Shown here piece after piece: positions 1 to 8,734 of a stretch of 64,000 bases of DNA; the first letter of the stretch is position 1; every line of letters begins with the position of its first letter. The position numbers and the translations under genes are program-made. This DNA is from Candidatus Poseidoniaceae archaeon (GTDB lineage Archaea; Thermoplasmatota; Poseidoniia; Poseidoniales; Poseidoniaceae), in the NCBI GenBank assembly GCA_016777125.1, contig JADHSC010000008.1:1-64000 (forward strand), given 5' to 3'. The notes beneath the pieces are model-generated. The model searched no databases and had not been told where the DNA came from. It saw only the letters and a list, made by a program, of their open reading frames with translations.

Positions 1-1092
1 GATCAAGGACATAATGTGTGGGCAGTGGGCGATATACATGGCCATTTAGGCACCTTCAGAGCACTCGTTCATCGCCTAAAATTAGGTGATGAGGACCGTA
101 TTATTTGTTTAGGTGATATGATCGATAGGGGACCTGATTCAGCAGGATTAATCGAATTCATACGTTCTGACAATCGCATTATTTGTTTGAAAGGAAATCA
201 TGAACTTATGGCAGTTTCGTCATTACAAGAAGATGGTCGAGTTGAATTGTGGCAACCATGGCTTGCCCGAGGGGGGCGCTCAACTTGGGGATCATACATT
301 GTCCGGGCAGAAGGAGATTTGTATGAAGCAAAACGACTCTTCGCCGATGATCTCATGTGGATGGATAATCTTCCAAATCACATTGTTCTCGATAAATTAA
401 GACTTGTTCATGCAGGATATGACCCCCGTATGCCACTTGATTCACAAGGCGATAAAGAATTATTATGGATTCGAAAACGGTTCTATGAACATGAGTATGC
501 TATCGACCCTTATCGAACGGTCATCTTCGGTCATTCAACCACAACCAAGGTAGGTCCTGCACCTGGAGAAGTCGTTCACAGCCCCATTAAATTAAACGAT
601 GAACGACCTGCATGGATTGCGATGGATATAGGAGCGTACAATCACGTTTCACCTGGATTGGCCGCAATGAATCTCTCTTCGTTCCGTATTGTTAAACAGG
701 GAACATTACGGTCCGAACGTTGGTTTGATTTCCCAGATTGTAAGGAAGCAAAGGTGGGCTCCCACTATGGTCTTGACCTTTTACAAAACCGAAACAGAAG
801 AGAAGAAGTGTCTGCCATACGTGCCAAACGAAAGCTCAAGAAGGCAGGTGTGGTACTACGAGAAGAGAGGAAATATATCGATCTTGAGGATATGCCTCGC
901 CACCTTTTATTCTCATCAAGAGAGTATGACGTTGAAAATAAATGGATGTTATTAGACCAAGAAACGAATCAAGATGAGCGACATCTAAGGCTTCAAGGCC
1001 CAACTGGTTTTCGAGTATACCGTAGGAAGAAGGCAAGAACATCATTGGGAAGTGAATCCATAATCCAGCGTAGAAGGCGAATACAAGGATGA
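1..1092 (+). CDS. PPP-family serine/threonine-type metallophosphatase, 5' truncated
   Basis: The reading frame is open from base 1, so the true start probably lies before the window; the first internal start is a GTG at 16. The visible part carries the metal-binding signature of PPP phosphatases: GDIHG, then GDMIDRG, then GNHE, with later histidines in VHAGYD and FGHSTT. This family hydrolyses phosphoesters with a dinuclear metal centre; members act on phosphoproteins or on diadenosine tetraphosphate, and the sequence does not say which. The C-terminal third is rich in Lys and Arg (RRKK, QRRRR near the end) and is not part of the catalytic fold. Family assignment is firm, substrate unknown. 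Confidence 0.85.
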   Translation, partial: DQGHNVWAVGDIHGHLGTFRALVHRLKLGDEDRIICLGDMIDRGPDSAGLIEFIRSDNRIICLKGNHELMAVSSLQEDGRVELWQPWLARGGRSTWGSYIVRAEGDLYEAKRLFADDLMWMDNLPNHIVLDKLRLVHAGYDPRMPLDSQGDKELLWIRKRFYEHEYAIDPYRTVIFGHSTTTKVGPAPGEVVHSPIKLNDERPAWIAMDIGAYNHVSPGLAAMNLSSFRIVKQGTLRSERWFDFPDCKEAKVGSHYGLDLLQNRNRREEVSAIRAKRKLKKAGVVLREERKYIDLEDMPRHLLFSSREYDVENKWMLLDQETNQDERHLRLQGPTGFRVYRRKKARTSLGSESIIQRRRRIQG

Positions 1093-1177
1093 ATGTTAAT
1101 TCCTGTTTATGGAAAATAAACCAGTTGTATTGACAAAATAAAGAAACATTGATAACCTTTGATGTAGATTTCCGTAC

Positions 1178-1345
1178 ATGGCAGAAACAAACAAGACAAG
1201 TGCTAATCAAAATGATTCGTTCTTCCGAGCCTTATCCAAGACAATGAAACAGAACAAATTTACGACCTTGTTTGCGAGGGCTACGGCTGAAGCCAACTCG
1301 GAACATGATCCATGGGACGGCGGCTACACCTTCTTCATCTTGTGA
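1178..1345 (+). CDS. Small hypothetical protein, 55 aa
   Basis: A short ATG-to-TGA frame in the gap between the phosphatase and the LysE gene. The peptide starts MAETNKTSANQNDSFF and ends DPWDGGYTFFIL, with a polar N-terminus, a basic amphipathic middle (SKTMKQNKF) and an aromatic C-terminus. Its composition looks protein-like rather than random, and it fills the gap neatly. There is no recognisable domain and no strong ribosome-binding site, so it remains a candidate. It could instead be chance coding in a leader of lysE. Confidence 0.4.
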   Translation: MAETNKTSANQNDSFFRALSKTMKQNKFTTLFARATAEANSEHDPWDGGYTFFIL

Positions 1346-1379
1346 AAGGTATCAATACTGAAAGCCTCAGGCTTGAGTC

Positions 1380-2000
1380 ATGGAAATTGCTTGGGAGGCT
1401 CTGCTTGCTGCAAGCACGGTCTTTTTCCTCGGTGCGATTTCACCTGGACCAAGTCTGTTAATGGTCATCCGTAACACAATCGTTGGCGGTCGACGTCGAG
1501 GCGTCATGTGTGCGATTGGACATGGGATTGGATTCGGACTGTATGCTGGAATCGCTATATTTGGCCTGATTGTTTTACTGGAACAAGCACCTGAAGTTTT
1601 TCTTATTTTGCAAATCATTGGAATTCTTTTGTTGATTTGGTACGGTTACCTCATGTGGATTCATGCTGAGAATGAATATCAACAGATTGGAGATGGCGAA
1701 GCAAGAGGATTTCTTGAGGGTTTTTCAATCGCCTTTTTCAATCCTAAAATTGCTCTCTTTCTCGTCGCTGTTTTGGCACAGGTCCTCGATGCAGGCATGG
1801 GCCTAGCAACAAAACTGAGCATAGGATTTGTTGGCATGACAATCGATATGATTTGGTATGTTCTTGTCGCATTGCTCCTTACAGGAACACCACTACTTGA
1901 GTGGTTGCGCACCAATGGAAAAGCAGTCAATAGAACGACTGCAGTTGTGTTATGGGGATTTGCAATTTCAGTTGTCGTTTCAACTGTTCTGGCATCTTAA
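1380..2000 (+). CDS. LysE/RhtB-family amino-acid exporter
   Basis: A 206-residue integral membrane protein of typical RhtB length. The N-terminus shows the family pattern: a first hydrophobic helix, then GAISPGPSLLMVIRNTIVGGRRRGVMCAIGHG spread over residues 18-50 (the SPGP motif and the following glycine-rich loop are diagnostic). Further helices follow near residues 50-75, 110-140, 145-170 and 180-205. The middle segment FNPKIALF matches the conserved NPK of the family. Members export amino acids such as homoserine, threonine or lysine; the substrate here cannot be read. The gene converges with fpg, their 3' ends overlapping by 4 nt. Confidence 0.9.
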   Translation: MEIAWEALLAASTVFFLGAISPGPSLLMVIRNTIVGGRRRGVMCAIGHGIGFGLYAGIAIFGLIVLLEQAPEVFLILQIIGILLLIWYGYLMWIHAENEYQQIGDGEARGFLEGFSIAFFNPKIALFLVAVLAQVLDAGMGLATKLSIGFVGMTIDMIWYVLVALLLTGTPLLEWLRTNGKAVNRTTAVVLWGFAISVVVSTVLAS

Positions 2001-2896
2001 CGTTGACAGCGCGGACAGAGAAACGTGGAACGTCCAGATTGTGTAATACGTTCAATCGTCCCCCCACATCCCTCTTTGAGACACGGTCCATCTTCACGAT
2101 CGTATGCTTGGAAATGATGACCAAAGTAGCCAAGAGTCCCATTCACATCCGCAAAATCATTGAGGGAACTTCCTCCAACTTCTACGGCTTGATGGAGCAC
2201 TTCAATCACTTTTTCAACCAAAAGTGAAAGTTTTGCAGTTGGCTTTCCATCTTTACGAACAAGGGTTTTGCTGCTTCGAGTAGGATGAATTCCAGAGCGA
2301 TGGAGTGCTTCACAAGCATAGATATTACCTACTCCAACAACAACCCGTTGATCGAGTAATGCTACTTTGATATTCGTAGATTTATTCTTCAAGGCCTTTG
2401 CAAGTTGATTCGCATCCCACGCTAACAGCGGTTCTGGCCCAAGATTTTCGAGGAGAAAATGGATTGGCTCTTCACCAATATCGATTAAATCCATAATCCC
2501 AAAACGTCGAGGATCGGTGTATACTGCAGCACTTCCATCATCAAATTGGAATTCCACATGATCATGACGTCCATCGAAACCTGTTGCCGAACCAAAACGG
2601 GAAATCCTGTTTTCAGTTTGAGAATAACTTCTCACTTTCGTATTATCGAAGAGCGTATATCGGCCCGACATTCCCAGATGCGAGAGGATGATTCGTCCAT
2701 CATCTAAGTCGATCAGGAGATACTTTGCTCTTCGACGAATAGATTCTACTTGTGTACCCGTTACCTTGTTTTCAAAATCCGTGGGAAATGGAAATCTAAG
2801 ACCTTCTCTTCGAAGGATTACCTTTGTGATTATTCTACCAACCATTGCTTGTTCCAAACCGTTGCGAACGGTTTCAACTTCTGGTAATTCAGGCAG
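1997..2896 (-). CDS. mutM: Formamidopyrimidine-DNA glycosylase (Fpg/MutM), probable CTG start
   Basis: Bifunctional glycosylase/AP lyase for oxidised purines. In this family the residue after the initiator must be the catalytic Pro followed by Glu. Codons 2-9 here read P-E-L-P-E-V-E-T, immediately preceded in frame by CTG at 2894-2896; no ATG, GTG or TTG is available between that point and the upstream in-frame TGA. A GAGGTG motif lies 5 nt ahead of the CTG, supporting initiation there. A start at the next TTG would remove the catalytic residues. The C-terminus has the Cys4 zinc finger (C-X4-C ... C-X2-C, CPRCQR at the end). Length 299 aa is normal. Third gene of the nop5-flpA-fpg run, 4 nt after flpA. 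Confidence 0.9.
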   Translation of the reverse strand: MPELPEVETVRNGLEQAMVGRIITKVILRREGLRFPFPTDFENKVTGTQVESIRRRAKYLLIDLDDGRIILSHLGMSGRYTLFDNTKVRSYSQTENRISRFGSATGFDGRHDHVEFQFDDGSAAVYTDPRRFGIMDLIDIGEEPIHFLLENLGPEPLLAWDANQLAKALKNKSTNIKVALLDQRVVVGVGNIYACEALHRSGIHPTRSSKTLVRKDGKPTAKLSLLVEKVIEVLHQAVEVGGSSLNDFADVNGTLGYFGHHFQAYDREDGPCLKEGCGGTIERITQSGRSTFLCPRCQR

Positions 2897-2900
2897 AACA

Positions 2901-3605
2901 TCACCTCATACGAATGACGAATAAGGCGTGCTGATCTTCAAATCCAGTCAAATTGATGTGTTCAAGGACTTCAACATGCTCCTCTAATTGATCATATGCT
3001 TTCGTAAAGACTTCACTTTCATTACCATCTTGCTGACGTTCGCTTGCAGCCTTAAGAGAAAGTAAACCAATGCCACCTCTTGCTAAGAATCGCTTTGTGG
3101 CTGTCAAGAAAATGTCGACTTGTCCAGCTTGTGCTACATCCTGGAATAGCCAATCAACCTTTGATGGAACAAGAACGCCCCATGCATCGTATTTTCGAGC
3201 ATCACCTAGAACAGGAACTAAGCCTGGTCGCTGACGGGCAAGATAGGTTAGGTCTCGAAGACATCGAGGGGCTAAATCTACGGCAACAAGTCGCCCTCGA
3301 AATTCGTTATCTTGACCGCAGAGATGGTCGTGAAGATGAGAAATTGTTGTACCGTGCCCTGCCCCGAGGTAGAGGACTGTTGTCCCTTCCTCAGGTAACA
3401 ACATCGAAGGATCTTTTCTCGTTCGTAAAAGACCTGCAGCAAGTTTTGACCGATTCGGATCCCACCTTCGATGTTCAACACCTCTGAATTTCCGTAGAGA
3501 TTCACCTCGTACGGCGACCCCTGGGTTTGCATTTACAGTCCATAGATTCCGTCCTTCTTGGAGGACTGAATGAGAGAGTGGACGCTTCTTCCTTGAACCA
3601 GCCAT
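2901..3605 (-). CDS. flpA: Fibrillarin-like rRNA/tRNA 2'-O-methyltransferase
   Basis: The methyltransferase subunit of the archaeal box C/D ribonucleoprotein, transferring methyl from S-adenosylmethionine to the 2'-OH of guide-selected rRNA or tRNA nucleotides. The SAM-binding loop VLYLGAGHGTT is at about residues 77-87, followed by the acidic VAVDLAPR strand and the WLFQDVAQ motif typical of fibrillarin. Length (234 aa) is as expected for archaea, which lack the eukaryotic GAR domain. It lies directly downstream of nop5 with a 9-nt gap, the usual pairing since Nop5 recruits fibrillarin. Assignment is secure. Confidence 0.97.
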   Translation of the reverse strand: MAGSRKKRPLSHSVLQEGRNLWTVNANPGVAVRGESLRKFRGVEHRRWDPNRSKLAAGLLRTRKDPSMLLPEEGTTVLYLGAGHGTTISHLHDHLCGQDNEFRGRLVAVDLAPRCLRDLTYLARQRPGLVPVLGDARKYDAWGVLVPSKVDWLFQDVAQAGQVDIFLTATKRFLARGGIGLLSLKAASERQQDGNESEVFTKAYDQLEEHVEVLEHINLTGFEDQHALFVIRMR

Positions 3606-3614
3606 AAGATCACC

Positions 3615-4622
3615 TTAACGACGTGGGGGTTGTGAAAATTCCTTTCGAATTGCAGCTACCTTTGCTTCGATCTCATCCACTTCATCATCGCCCCATGGAG
3701 TGCCTTCGAAGGCGTCAACTCGTGCTGCAATGCTAATCTTTGCAGCCAGCATTCGAGCGATTTTACCACGTACCCAGCGAGGTGAGCGTGAAATCCATGG
3801 ATGCATGAAGATATGTCCGTGCTTTGGAGGAGGTGTTCCACTTCTGATGTGACTAAAGAAGGCTTTCTCAGCCCCTAATACTTGAACGGTTCCAGCTGGT
3901 AATCGGGCAAATCGCGTTCTGCCATGAGCTTCAACACACAAACGTGCAGCCAACATAGGTCCGACAAGTGCTGAAACAGAAGGAAGATGGGATTCAGTAG
4001 ATTCACGAATGGCATGTTCTAATCGATCAAGTTGCCTTCGTTGATTTGCAACCATACAGCCCCAATCATGAAGTGCATTCCATTCTGAAGATGATGGGTC
4101 ATCATATGCAGGTTCAACATCAAGGAGTGTTGCTAATTCAGATAATGATGCTAATTCCACCATCGACTTCGCAAGACCGCTTCTATCTCCTTCGAAGCGA
4201 GCGCTTGGTAGGAAGAGTCCAATCCATTCAACAAGTCGTGCTTCCATTGTAAGATGAAGTGTTCGAAGTTCATCACTCGCCCGCAAAAGATGTTCAAGGC
4301 GACGGTCGGGATCACCAGCAGACATCGCCACGCCTTCTTCTGCGATCGACAAAGCCGCTGTATCAGCAGACATTTGTTGTTCATCTGTTGGTAGAGGATA
4401 GTTCGCGTCAGGGAGATTCTCTGAACCATGGGGTGTAGGCTTTGCTTCTGGAAACCTCTCGAGAAGAAGTTTTGCTTCCGGAGGCAATTGTCCCTTAGCC
4501 ACTAACTGCAAGCGTTCTTTAGCACTTTGAACTGAAAAATTCCCGTCGTTTACTTCGATGTCAAGAAAGTCACCATTTTCGTTTACGACGGCTGCAGATT
4601 GCCAAGAATACCAGAGCCACAT
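3615..4622 (-). CDS. nop5: Nop5 (Nop56/58 homologue), box C/D RNP core protein
   Basis: Scaffold of the box C/D methylation complex, binding L7Ae-bound guide RNA through its C-terminal Nop domain and fibrillarin through its N-terminal domain. The Nop domain (about residues 190-330) is clear: SALVGPMLAARL, AGTVQVLGAEKAFF and PPKHGHIFMHP match the archaeal family. The central helical part (VAMSAGDPDRRLEHLLRA onwards) corresponds to the coiled coil. At 335 aa it is short, and the N-terminal domain is diverged, beginning MWLWYSWQSAAVV. The AT-rich segment at 4686-4699 is the likely promoter, shared divergently with tfs. Confidence 0.95.
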   Translation of the reverse strand: MWLWYSWQSAAVVNENGDFLDIEVNDGNFSVQSAKERLQLVAKGQLPPEAKLLLERFPEAKPTPHGSENLPDANYPLPTDEQQMSADTAALSIAEEGVAMSAGDPDRRLEHLLRASDELRTLHLTMEARLVEWIGLFLPSARFEGDRSGLAKSMVELASLSELATLLDVEPAYDDPSSSEWNALHDWGCMVANQRRQLDRLEHAIRESTESHLPSVSALVGPMLAARLCVEAHGRTRFARLPAGTVQVLGAEKAFFSHIRSGTPPPKHGHIFMHPWISRSPRWVRGKIARMLAAKISIAARVDAFEGTPWGDDEVDEIEAKVAAIRKEFSQPPRR

Positions 4623-4685
4623 ACCCCATGGGAAGGTGTCTTCAAATTCAACCTTGTTGTTGCCAATTGGAAAACGATTCTATTC

Positions 4686-4699
4686 ATTAAATAAAATAC
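4686..4699. promoter_or_regulatory. AT-rich divergent promoter candidate between nop5 and tfs
   Basis: The 130-nt gap between the divergent nop5 and tfs genes holds ATTAAATAAAATAC, the most TATA-like stretch in the gap. It lies about 65 nt from the nop5 ATG and about 55 nt from the tfs ATG, so it could place a TATA element for either gene. No transcription start can be read from sequence alone. Confidence 0.35.
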
Positions 4700-4752
4700 A
4701 ATTCGCTAAGACCCAACCATTATGATTAAATGATGAAGGTCGATGGCAGGTC

Positions 4753-5103
4753 ATGTTTTGCCCAGAATGCGGTACACTATCTTTCCCAAGTCCCTCAGGT
4801 GACATCACCTGCACGAACTACAAATGTGGTTACACAGGACCTGCAAATGTGAAAATGAAGGTTCAGGGGAAAGAAATCGACCTCTCCAAAACCAAAACAA
4901 CAACAAAGGCAGAAAAGAGAGAATATGATATTATCAAAGATTCAGACCAGAGAAAAGGGGTCTTATCTACAGAATCCTACATGTGCCCAAAATGCGATTG
5001 TACTGAAGTATACTTTTATCTTGAACAAACTCGATCATCCGATGAGCCAGAAACAAGAATGCTGACATGCAAAGATTGTGGTCATGGTTGGAGAGAATAC
5101 TGA
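4753..5103 (+). CDS. tfs: Transcription elongation factor TFS (TFIIS-like)
   Basis: Transcript-cleavage factor that rescues backtracked archaeal RNA polymerase. It has two zinc ribbons: an N-terminal one (CPECG near residue 3, then CTNYKCGYTG) and a C-terminal one (CPKCDC near residue 76, then CKDCGHGWREY at the end). The C-terminal ribbon contains the acidic catalytic loop in the form TRSSDEPET; Asp-Glu there chelates the active-site metal. Length 116 aa is standard. The same architecture occurs in the Rpb9-like subunit, but the intact DE loop argues for an active cleavage factor. It converges on pcna with a 1-nt gap. Confidence 0.95.
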   Translation: MFCPECGTLSFPSPSGDITCTNYKCGYTGPANVKMKVQGKEIDLSKTKTTTKAEKREYDIIKDSDQRKGVLSTESYMCPKCDCTEVYFYLEQTRSSDEPETRMLTCKDCGHGWREY

Positions 5104-5104
5104 A

Positions 5105-5854
5105 TCAGTAATCGCTTTCAACACGTGGTGCAAGGAAGTAATCGACTTCAGCAGCACCGTCTTCGAATGAGAAATTCATTGCTAATGGGAAGTTCTCTCC
5201 GAATTGAATTGTAACACTGTCTTGAGGACCGAAGCGACGAGAGAGTGGCTCGAGGTAGGTGAGACTGTATTGGCTTCGAGCGGCTCCACTACAAACTAAT
5301 TCTTCGACTTCATCCTTATCGAAGGAGATGTCGACGGAGTCAGTACTGTTTCGAACATGTACTTTGAACGAAGATTCATCAATACTGAAGTTGACCAAAT
5401 CCCCAACTTGCTTTGCCGCTTTGAGAGCTTGTCCAAGTTCTGAACCGTTCATGACAACTTTGCAAGGAAGGTCGAGTTTAGGTAATGATGGCGGTGAAGC
5501 CATTGTTGAATTATCGAGAGGACGTAGGTTGCGCACGATTTTACCAAGGCTCATTGTGAAATCTCCACCCTCTTGGTGTGTCATTTCGATGAGTTCGCCG
5601 ACGGAACCGAGAGAGGTTACTTCTCGGATTTTCTTCATCTCCAATCCGATTTGCTTAGAATCGAGTTCCCACCCGTCGAAAGCTGCTGCATCCACTGTTA
5701 GTTTGATCATTGCAACGTGCGATGAATCGACGACTCGTACCGTTAGGCCATCTTCTGCAAAATCAAACCGGGCATCTTCGATTACGATCATAAGCGTATC
5801 GAGTATCTTAGTTATCAGTTCTTGACGGGCTGTGATGTTCAACATATGAGGCAT
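5105..5854 (-). CDS. pcn: DNA polymerase sliding clamp (PCNA)
   Basis: Ring-shaped processivity clamp for replicative polymerases and repair enzymes. The 249-residue length and two-domain pattern fit archaeal PCNA. Family signatures are visible: FAEDGLTVRVVDSSHVAMIKL (about residues 33-54) is the N-terminal LxxMDSSHV-type segment, followed by the interdomain region and the C-terminal YSLTYLEPLSR and APRVESDY parts. A second start three codons in (MLNITARQEL) is equally possible. The Gly-to-Ala replacements common in C-terminal PIP-binding tails are not obvious, so partner binding cannot be judged. Confidence 0.96.
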   Translation of the reverse strand: MPHMLNITARQELITKILDTLMIVIEDARFDFAEDGLTVRVVDSSHVAMIKLTVDAAAFDGWELDSKQIGLEMKKIREVTSLGSVGELIEMTHQEGGDFTMSLGKIVRNLRPLDNSTMASPPSLPKLDLPCKVVMNGSELGQALKAAKQVGDLVNFSIDESSFKVHVRNSTDSVDISFDKDEVEELVCSGAARSQYSLTYLEPLSRRFGPQDSVTIQFGENFPLAMNFSFEDGAAEVDYFLAPRVESDY

Positions 5855-5977
5855 CCCTACAATATCCTCGGCCTTCGACGGCTTATGAACTTAGCAGAGA
5901 CTGAAGTACCGAATCGAGCATAATCAAGGGGCTTCCAAAATCGACGTCTTAATGAACTCTCGGCAGAAGTCCTTTTC

Positions 5978-7213
5978 ATGTCAGAACTGCTAACCATCGG
6001 ATTAGTACTCATTGGAAGCCTCCTTGGCCTTGGAATAGGTTGGCTTCTTGCTAAGATAAAATTCTCAACTCAACTTGTTCTTGCCGAAGCAGAAACACAA
6101 GCAGCACTTGGAAACAAGCAAACGCTCGTTGCTGAGATGGAAAGTGTGGCTGCGACTGTTGCTCGACAAAATTCAGAAGATTTTCTCAGACTTGCCGAAG
6201 AGCGATTAGGAAAGGTTCAATCCGAAGCAGGAAAGGACTATGACGCACGGAAAAAAGAGGTTGAACTGCTTGTTTCTCCCATTAAAGATCATCTTGAGAA
6301 GTTGGAAAAGGCAACGACTGAAATGGAGAAGAACAGAGAAGGAGCTTACCATGGAATCAAGCGAATGGTTGAAGGATTACAAGAACAAACAACGAGTTTG
6401 CGAGATACAAATGTCAAATTATCGACTGCATTGAGAGGTTCTGTCAAAGCGAGAGGAAATTGGGGCCAAGTAGCCCTAAAGAACATAGCAGAGGCTGCAG
6501 GGATGCTCGAACATTGTGACTTCGATGTCGAAGTCACGTTGAAATCGGGGGCTGGTGGGGCAAGAGTTGATCTCTTGGCGAAGATACCGAATGGAGGGCA
6601 TGTCCCTGTAGATTCTAAAGTACCGTTAGCGGCATATTGGGATGGTCTTGACCTCGAGGACGGGGATGCGAGAGCCCTTAAAATGAAACAACACGCAAAT
6701 GATGTCAAAAAGCATGTCAATGATCTCGCTAACAGAGATTATCCAAGACTTATGGATGGAACTGATTTTACCGTGATGTTCATCCCTGCAGAACCTATCC
6801 TCTCTACAGCGTTTGAATATGAACCAAGCCTTCAAGAATACGCCTTCAATAAACACGTGTTGATTGTAACTCCAGTTACTCTCCTCGCCCTATTGCGAAC
6901 AGTTGGTTTGTATTGGCAGCAGCAATCAATGGCTGAAAATGCAAAGGAGATTCATGCTCAAGCACGTGAATTCTATGGTCGAGCAGCCAAGTTTAGCCAT
7001 GATTTAGCAAAGATGGGTAAAAACCTTAACACTGTCGTAGGCGCTTACAATGATGCTGTTGCCTCATATGATGCAAGGCTCATTCCAGCGGGCAAGAAAT
7101 TAGACTCACTCAAAGTAACTGAAGGAGCCCAAAAGAAATTAGCAGAGTTACCAGAGGTATCAAGTGCCATTCGTGATGTGAAAAATATTGCTAAAACCAC
7201 TGCCGAAGAGTGA
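5978..7213 (+). CDS. rmuC: RmuC-family DNA recombination protein
   Basis: A 411-residue protein with an N-terminal membrane helix (residues 5-27), a long Glu/Lys-rich coiled coil (about 35-155), then the RmuC nuclease-like domain. The diagnostic stretch is RGNWGQVALKNIAEAAGML (about residues 160-178), followed by the GARVDLLAKIPNGGHVPVDSKVPLAAY segment that holds the PD-(D/E)XK-like core. In bacteria RmuC limits inversions at short inverted repeats; its biochemical role is poorly defined. It is mainly a bacterial family, so acquisition by transfer is plausible. The family call is firm; the cellular role in an archaeon is not known. Confidence 0.92.
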   Translation: MSELLTIGLVLIGSLLGLGIGWLLAKIKFSTQLVLAEAETQAALGNKQTLVAEMESVAATVARQNSEDFLRLAEERLGKVQSEAGKDYDARKKEVELLVSPIKDHLEKLEKATTEMEKNREGAYHGIKRMVEGLQEQTTSLRDTNVKLSTALRGSVKARGNWGQVALKNIAEAAGMLEHCDFDVEVTLKSGAGGARVDLLAKIPNGGHVPVDSKVPLAAYWDGLDLEDGDARALKMKQHANDVKKHVNDLANRDYPRLMDGTDFTVMFIPAEPILSTAFEYEPSLQEYAFNKHVLIVTPVTLLALLRTVGLYWQQQSMAENAKEIHAQAREFYGRAAKFSHDLAKMGKNLNTVVGAYNDAVASYDARLIPAGKKLDSLKVTEGAQKKLAELPEVSSAIRDVKNIAKTTAEE

Positions 7214-7251
7214 AGCATCTTTTTGATATGTGAGTTCATTGTGCCCTTGAC

Positions 7252-8373
7252 ATGGTGGAACAGGTTCTCAAAGAGGATGGAACTCCTTACAAGGTTGCCA
7301 TTCTCATACCGACTATCAACAATGCAGATGAGTTGGACATCGTCCTCAACCGCCTGACACAGCAAACATATCCCGATATTGAAATTGTAATTTCCGATTC
7401 GAAATCAAGAGATCATACCAAAGAGGTTTGCGAGAAATACGGAGCAACCTGGATCGAAGACCCATCCACAAATCGAGCCGATGCGTGCAATTTCGCACTC
7501 CGTCAGATGGACCATGACCTTGTTCTGTTTACTGATGATGATACCGTACCACCACTGGACTGGGCTGAGAAACTTATTCGATGGTTCAAGGATCCTGAAG
7601 TCGGTGCAGTCGGAGGACCAAACTTTGCACCTGATGATGATCCGTTTGGAGCAAAATGTGCTGATGTCGCATTCTGTACAAAATTCATGACCGCTGGAAC
7701 ACGATATGGTGCTCAACCAAGAGGAGAATTAGTCCCCATCACTCATAATCCAGGTGTTAACTGTGCTCATCGTATGGCAAATCTTCGTCAAGTTAATTTC
7801 TTCGAACCAGGATGCATTGGCGCAGAGGATGTTGTTCTAGATGCAAAGATTCAGAGAGAAGGGCACAAACTTTTCATCGACCCATCAAATGTGATGCCTC
7901 ATCGACGACGACGTCCATTCAAACCTTACATGAAGCAAATGAGGAATTATGGATATACTCGAATGGTTGCGAATAAGCGGTGGCCAGAAATAGCTACTTG
8001 GTCACACACTGCCATTGGATTCTTCCCTTGGCTAACTGCTGTTGCTATCCTCTCGCTTGTTGCTGGAATCGTAACTGGTGGAGCAACAGACTATCCTTGG
8101 TTTTCACTTGATGGTGATTGGACTTGGTCTCGAGTGGCTGTCCACGGAATACTCGGCCTCATGGGCTTTTACATCGGACTCTCTTGGTTGGGTGCTGCAA
8201 TTGGAACAAGCCCCCATCGATCGATAGGAACTGTTGCACTCGCACCACTCTTTGTCTTCCTCGCTCATTGGGCATATGGACAAGGTGTCAACAAGGCGTG
8301 GAGAGAAGTCCGTAAAACAGGCGGAGCTGCCGGTGTTGGTCGTCAAATTGATGACCGTGAGCGTACACTTTGA
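7252..8373 (+). CDS. Family 2 glycosyltransferase with C-terminal membrane segments
   Basis: A 373-residue GT-A-fold enzyme. The N-terminal nucleotide-sugar domain reads VAILIPTINNADELDIVLNRL, with the DXD-type metal motif in LVLFTDDDTVPP (about residues 90-101), and a later GCIGAEDVVLD acceptor-side motif. The last 100 residues contain hydrophobic helices (FFPWLTAVAILSLVAG and the following HGILGLMGFYIGL segment), so the enzyme is likely held at the cytoplasmic membrane. It may act in surface glycan or lipid-linked oligosaccharide synthesis; the sugar cannot be predicted. A second enzyme of similar architecture lies at 50965-52071. Confidence 0.88.
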   Translation: MVEQVLKEDGTPYKVAILIPTINNADELDIVLNRLTQQTYPDIEIVISDSKSRDHTKEVCEKYGATWIEDPSTNRADACNFALRQMDHDLVLFTDDDTVPPLDWAEKLIRWFKDPEVGAVGGPNFAPDDDPFGAKCADVAFCTKFMTAGTRYGAQPRGELVPITHNPGVNCAHRMANLRQVNFFEPGCIGAEDVVLDAKIQREGHKLFIDPSNVMPHRRRRPFKPYMKQMRNYGYTRMVANKRWPEIATWSHTAIGFFPWLTAVAILSLVAGIVTGGATDYPWFSLDGDWTWSRVAVHGILGLMGFYIGLSWLGAAIGTSPHRSIGTVALAPLFVFLAHWAYGQGVNKAWREVRKTGGAAGVGRQIDDRERTL

Positions 8374-8440
8374 GTGAAAATCATCTCACAACCCCACAAC
8401 TTAGCACAAGGGCTTTGTAGGCTTATTCAAAAGGCTCAGC

Positions 8441-8734
8441 ATGCCTGAGCAGGTTCAGAATGATGTTTCTGATCAGGAAGAGATATGGATGTCAATTCGG
8501 TCAATTCTATCTCTTTTAAGGGTGCTAATACTCATTTCAACAATTGTCGTTTCTGAATTCTTTGAGGATCACTACATCCTCGAGGTGACTGTAGCTATAT
8601 GGTCACTCATCATCGGAATACCCTTGTTTTTCCTTATTTCATTGGTTATCCTTTGGGGCAACAAGGCCTTCATACCAGTCTCTACGAAAGAACAGATTGA
8701 AACTGTCCTTCGACCAATTCTTAAGCGAACGTGA
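8441..8734 (+). CDS. Small membrane protein, 97 aa, unknown function
   Basis: An acidic N-terminus (MPEQVQNDVSDQEE) is followed by two hydrophobic segments, about residues 22-40 (LLRVLILISTIVVSEFF) and 47-72 (VAIWSLIIGIPLFFLISLVIL), then a polar tail. This is a two-helix hairpin membrane protein. No family is recognised. It ends one base before the stop of the convergent ABC transporter gene, so both transcripts must read into each other. Confidence 0.65.
   Translation: MPEQVQNDVSDQEEIWMSIRSILSLLRVLILISTIVVSEFFEDHYILEVTVAIWSLIIGIPLFFLISLVILWGNKAFIPVSTKEQIETVLRPILKRT

Noticed and set aside
5259-5825. A 188-codon open frame antisense to PCNA
   Set aside because: PCNA is unmistakable on the other strand and the antisense peptide is Ser/Thr-rich without domain features.
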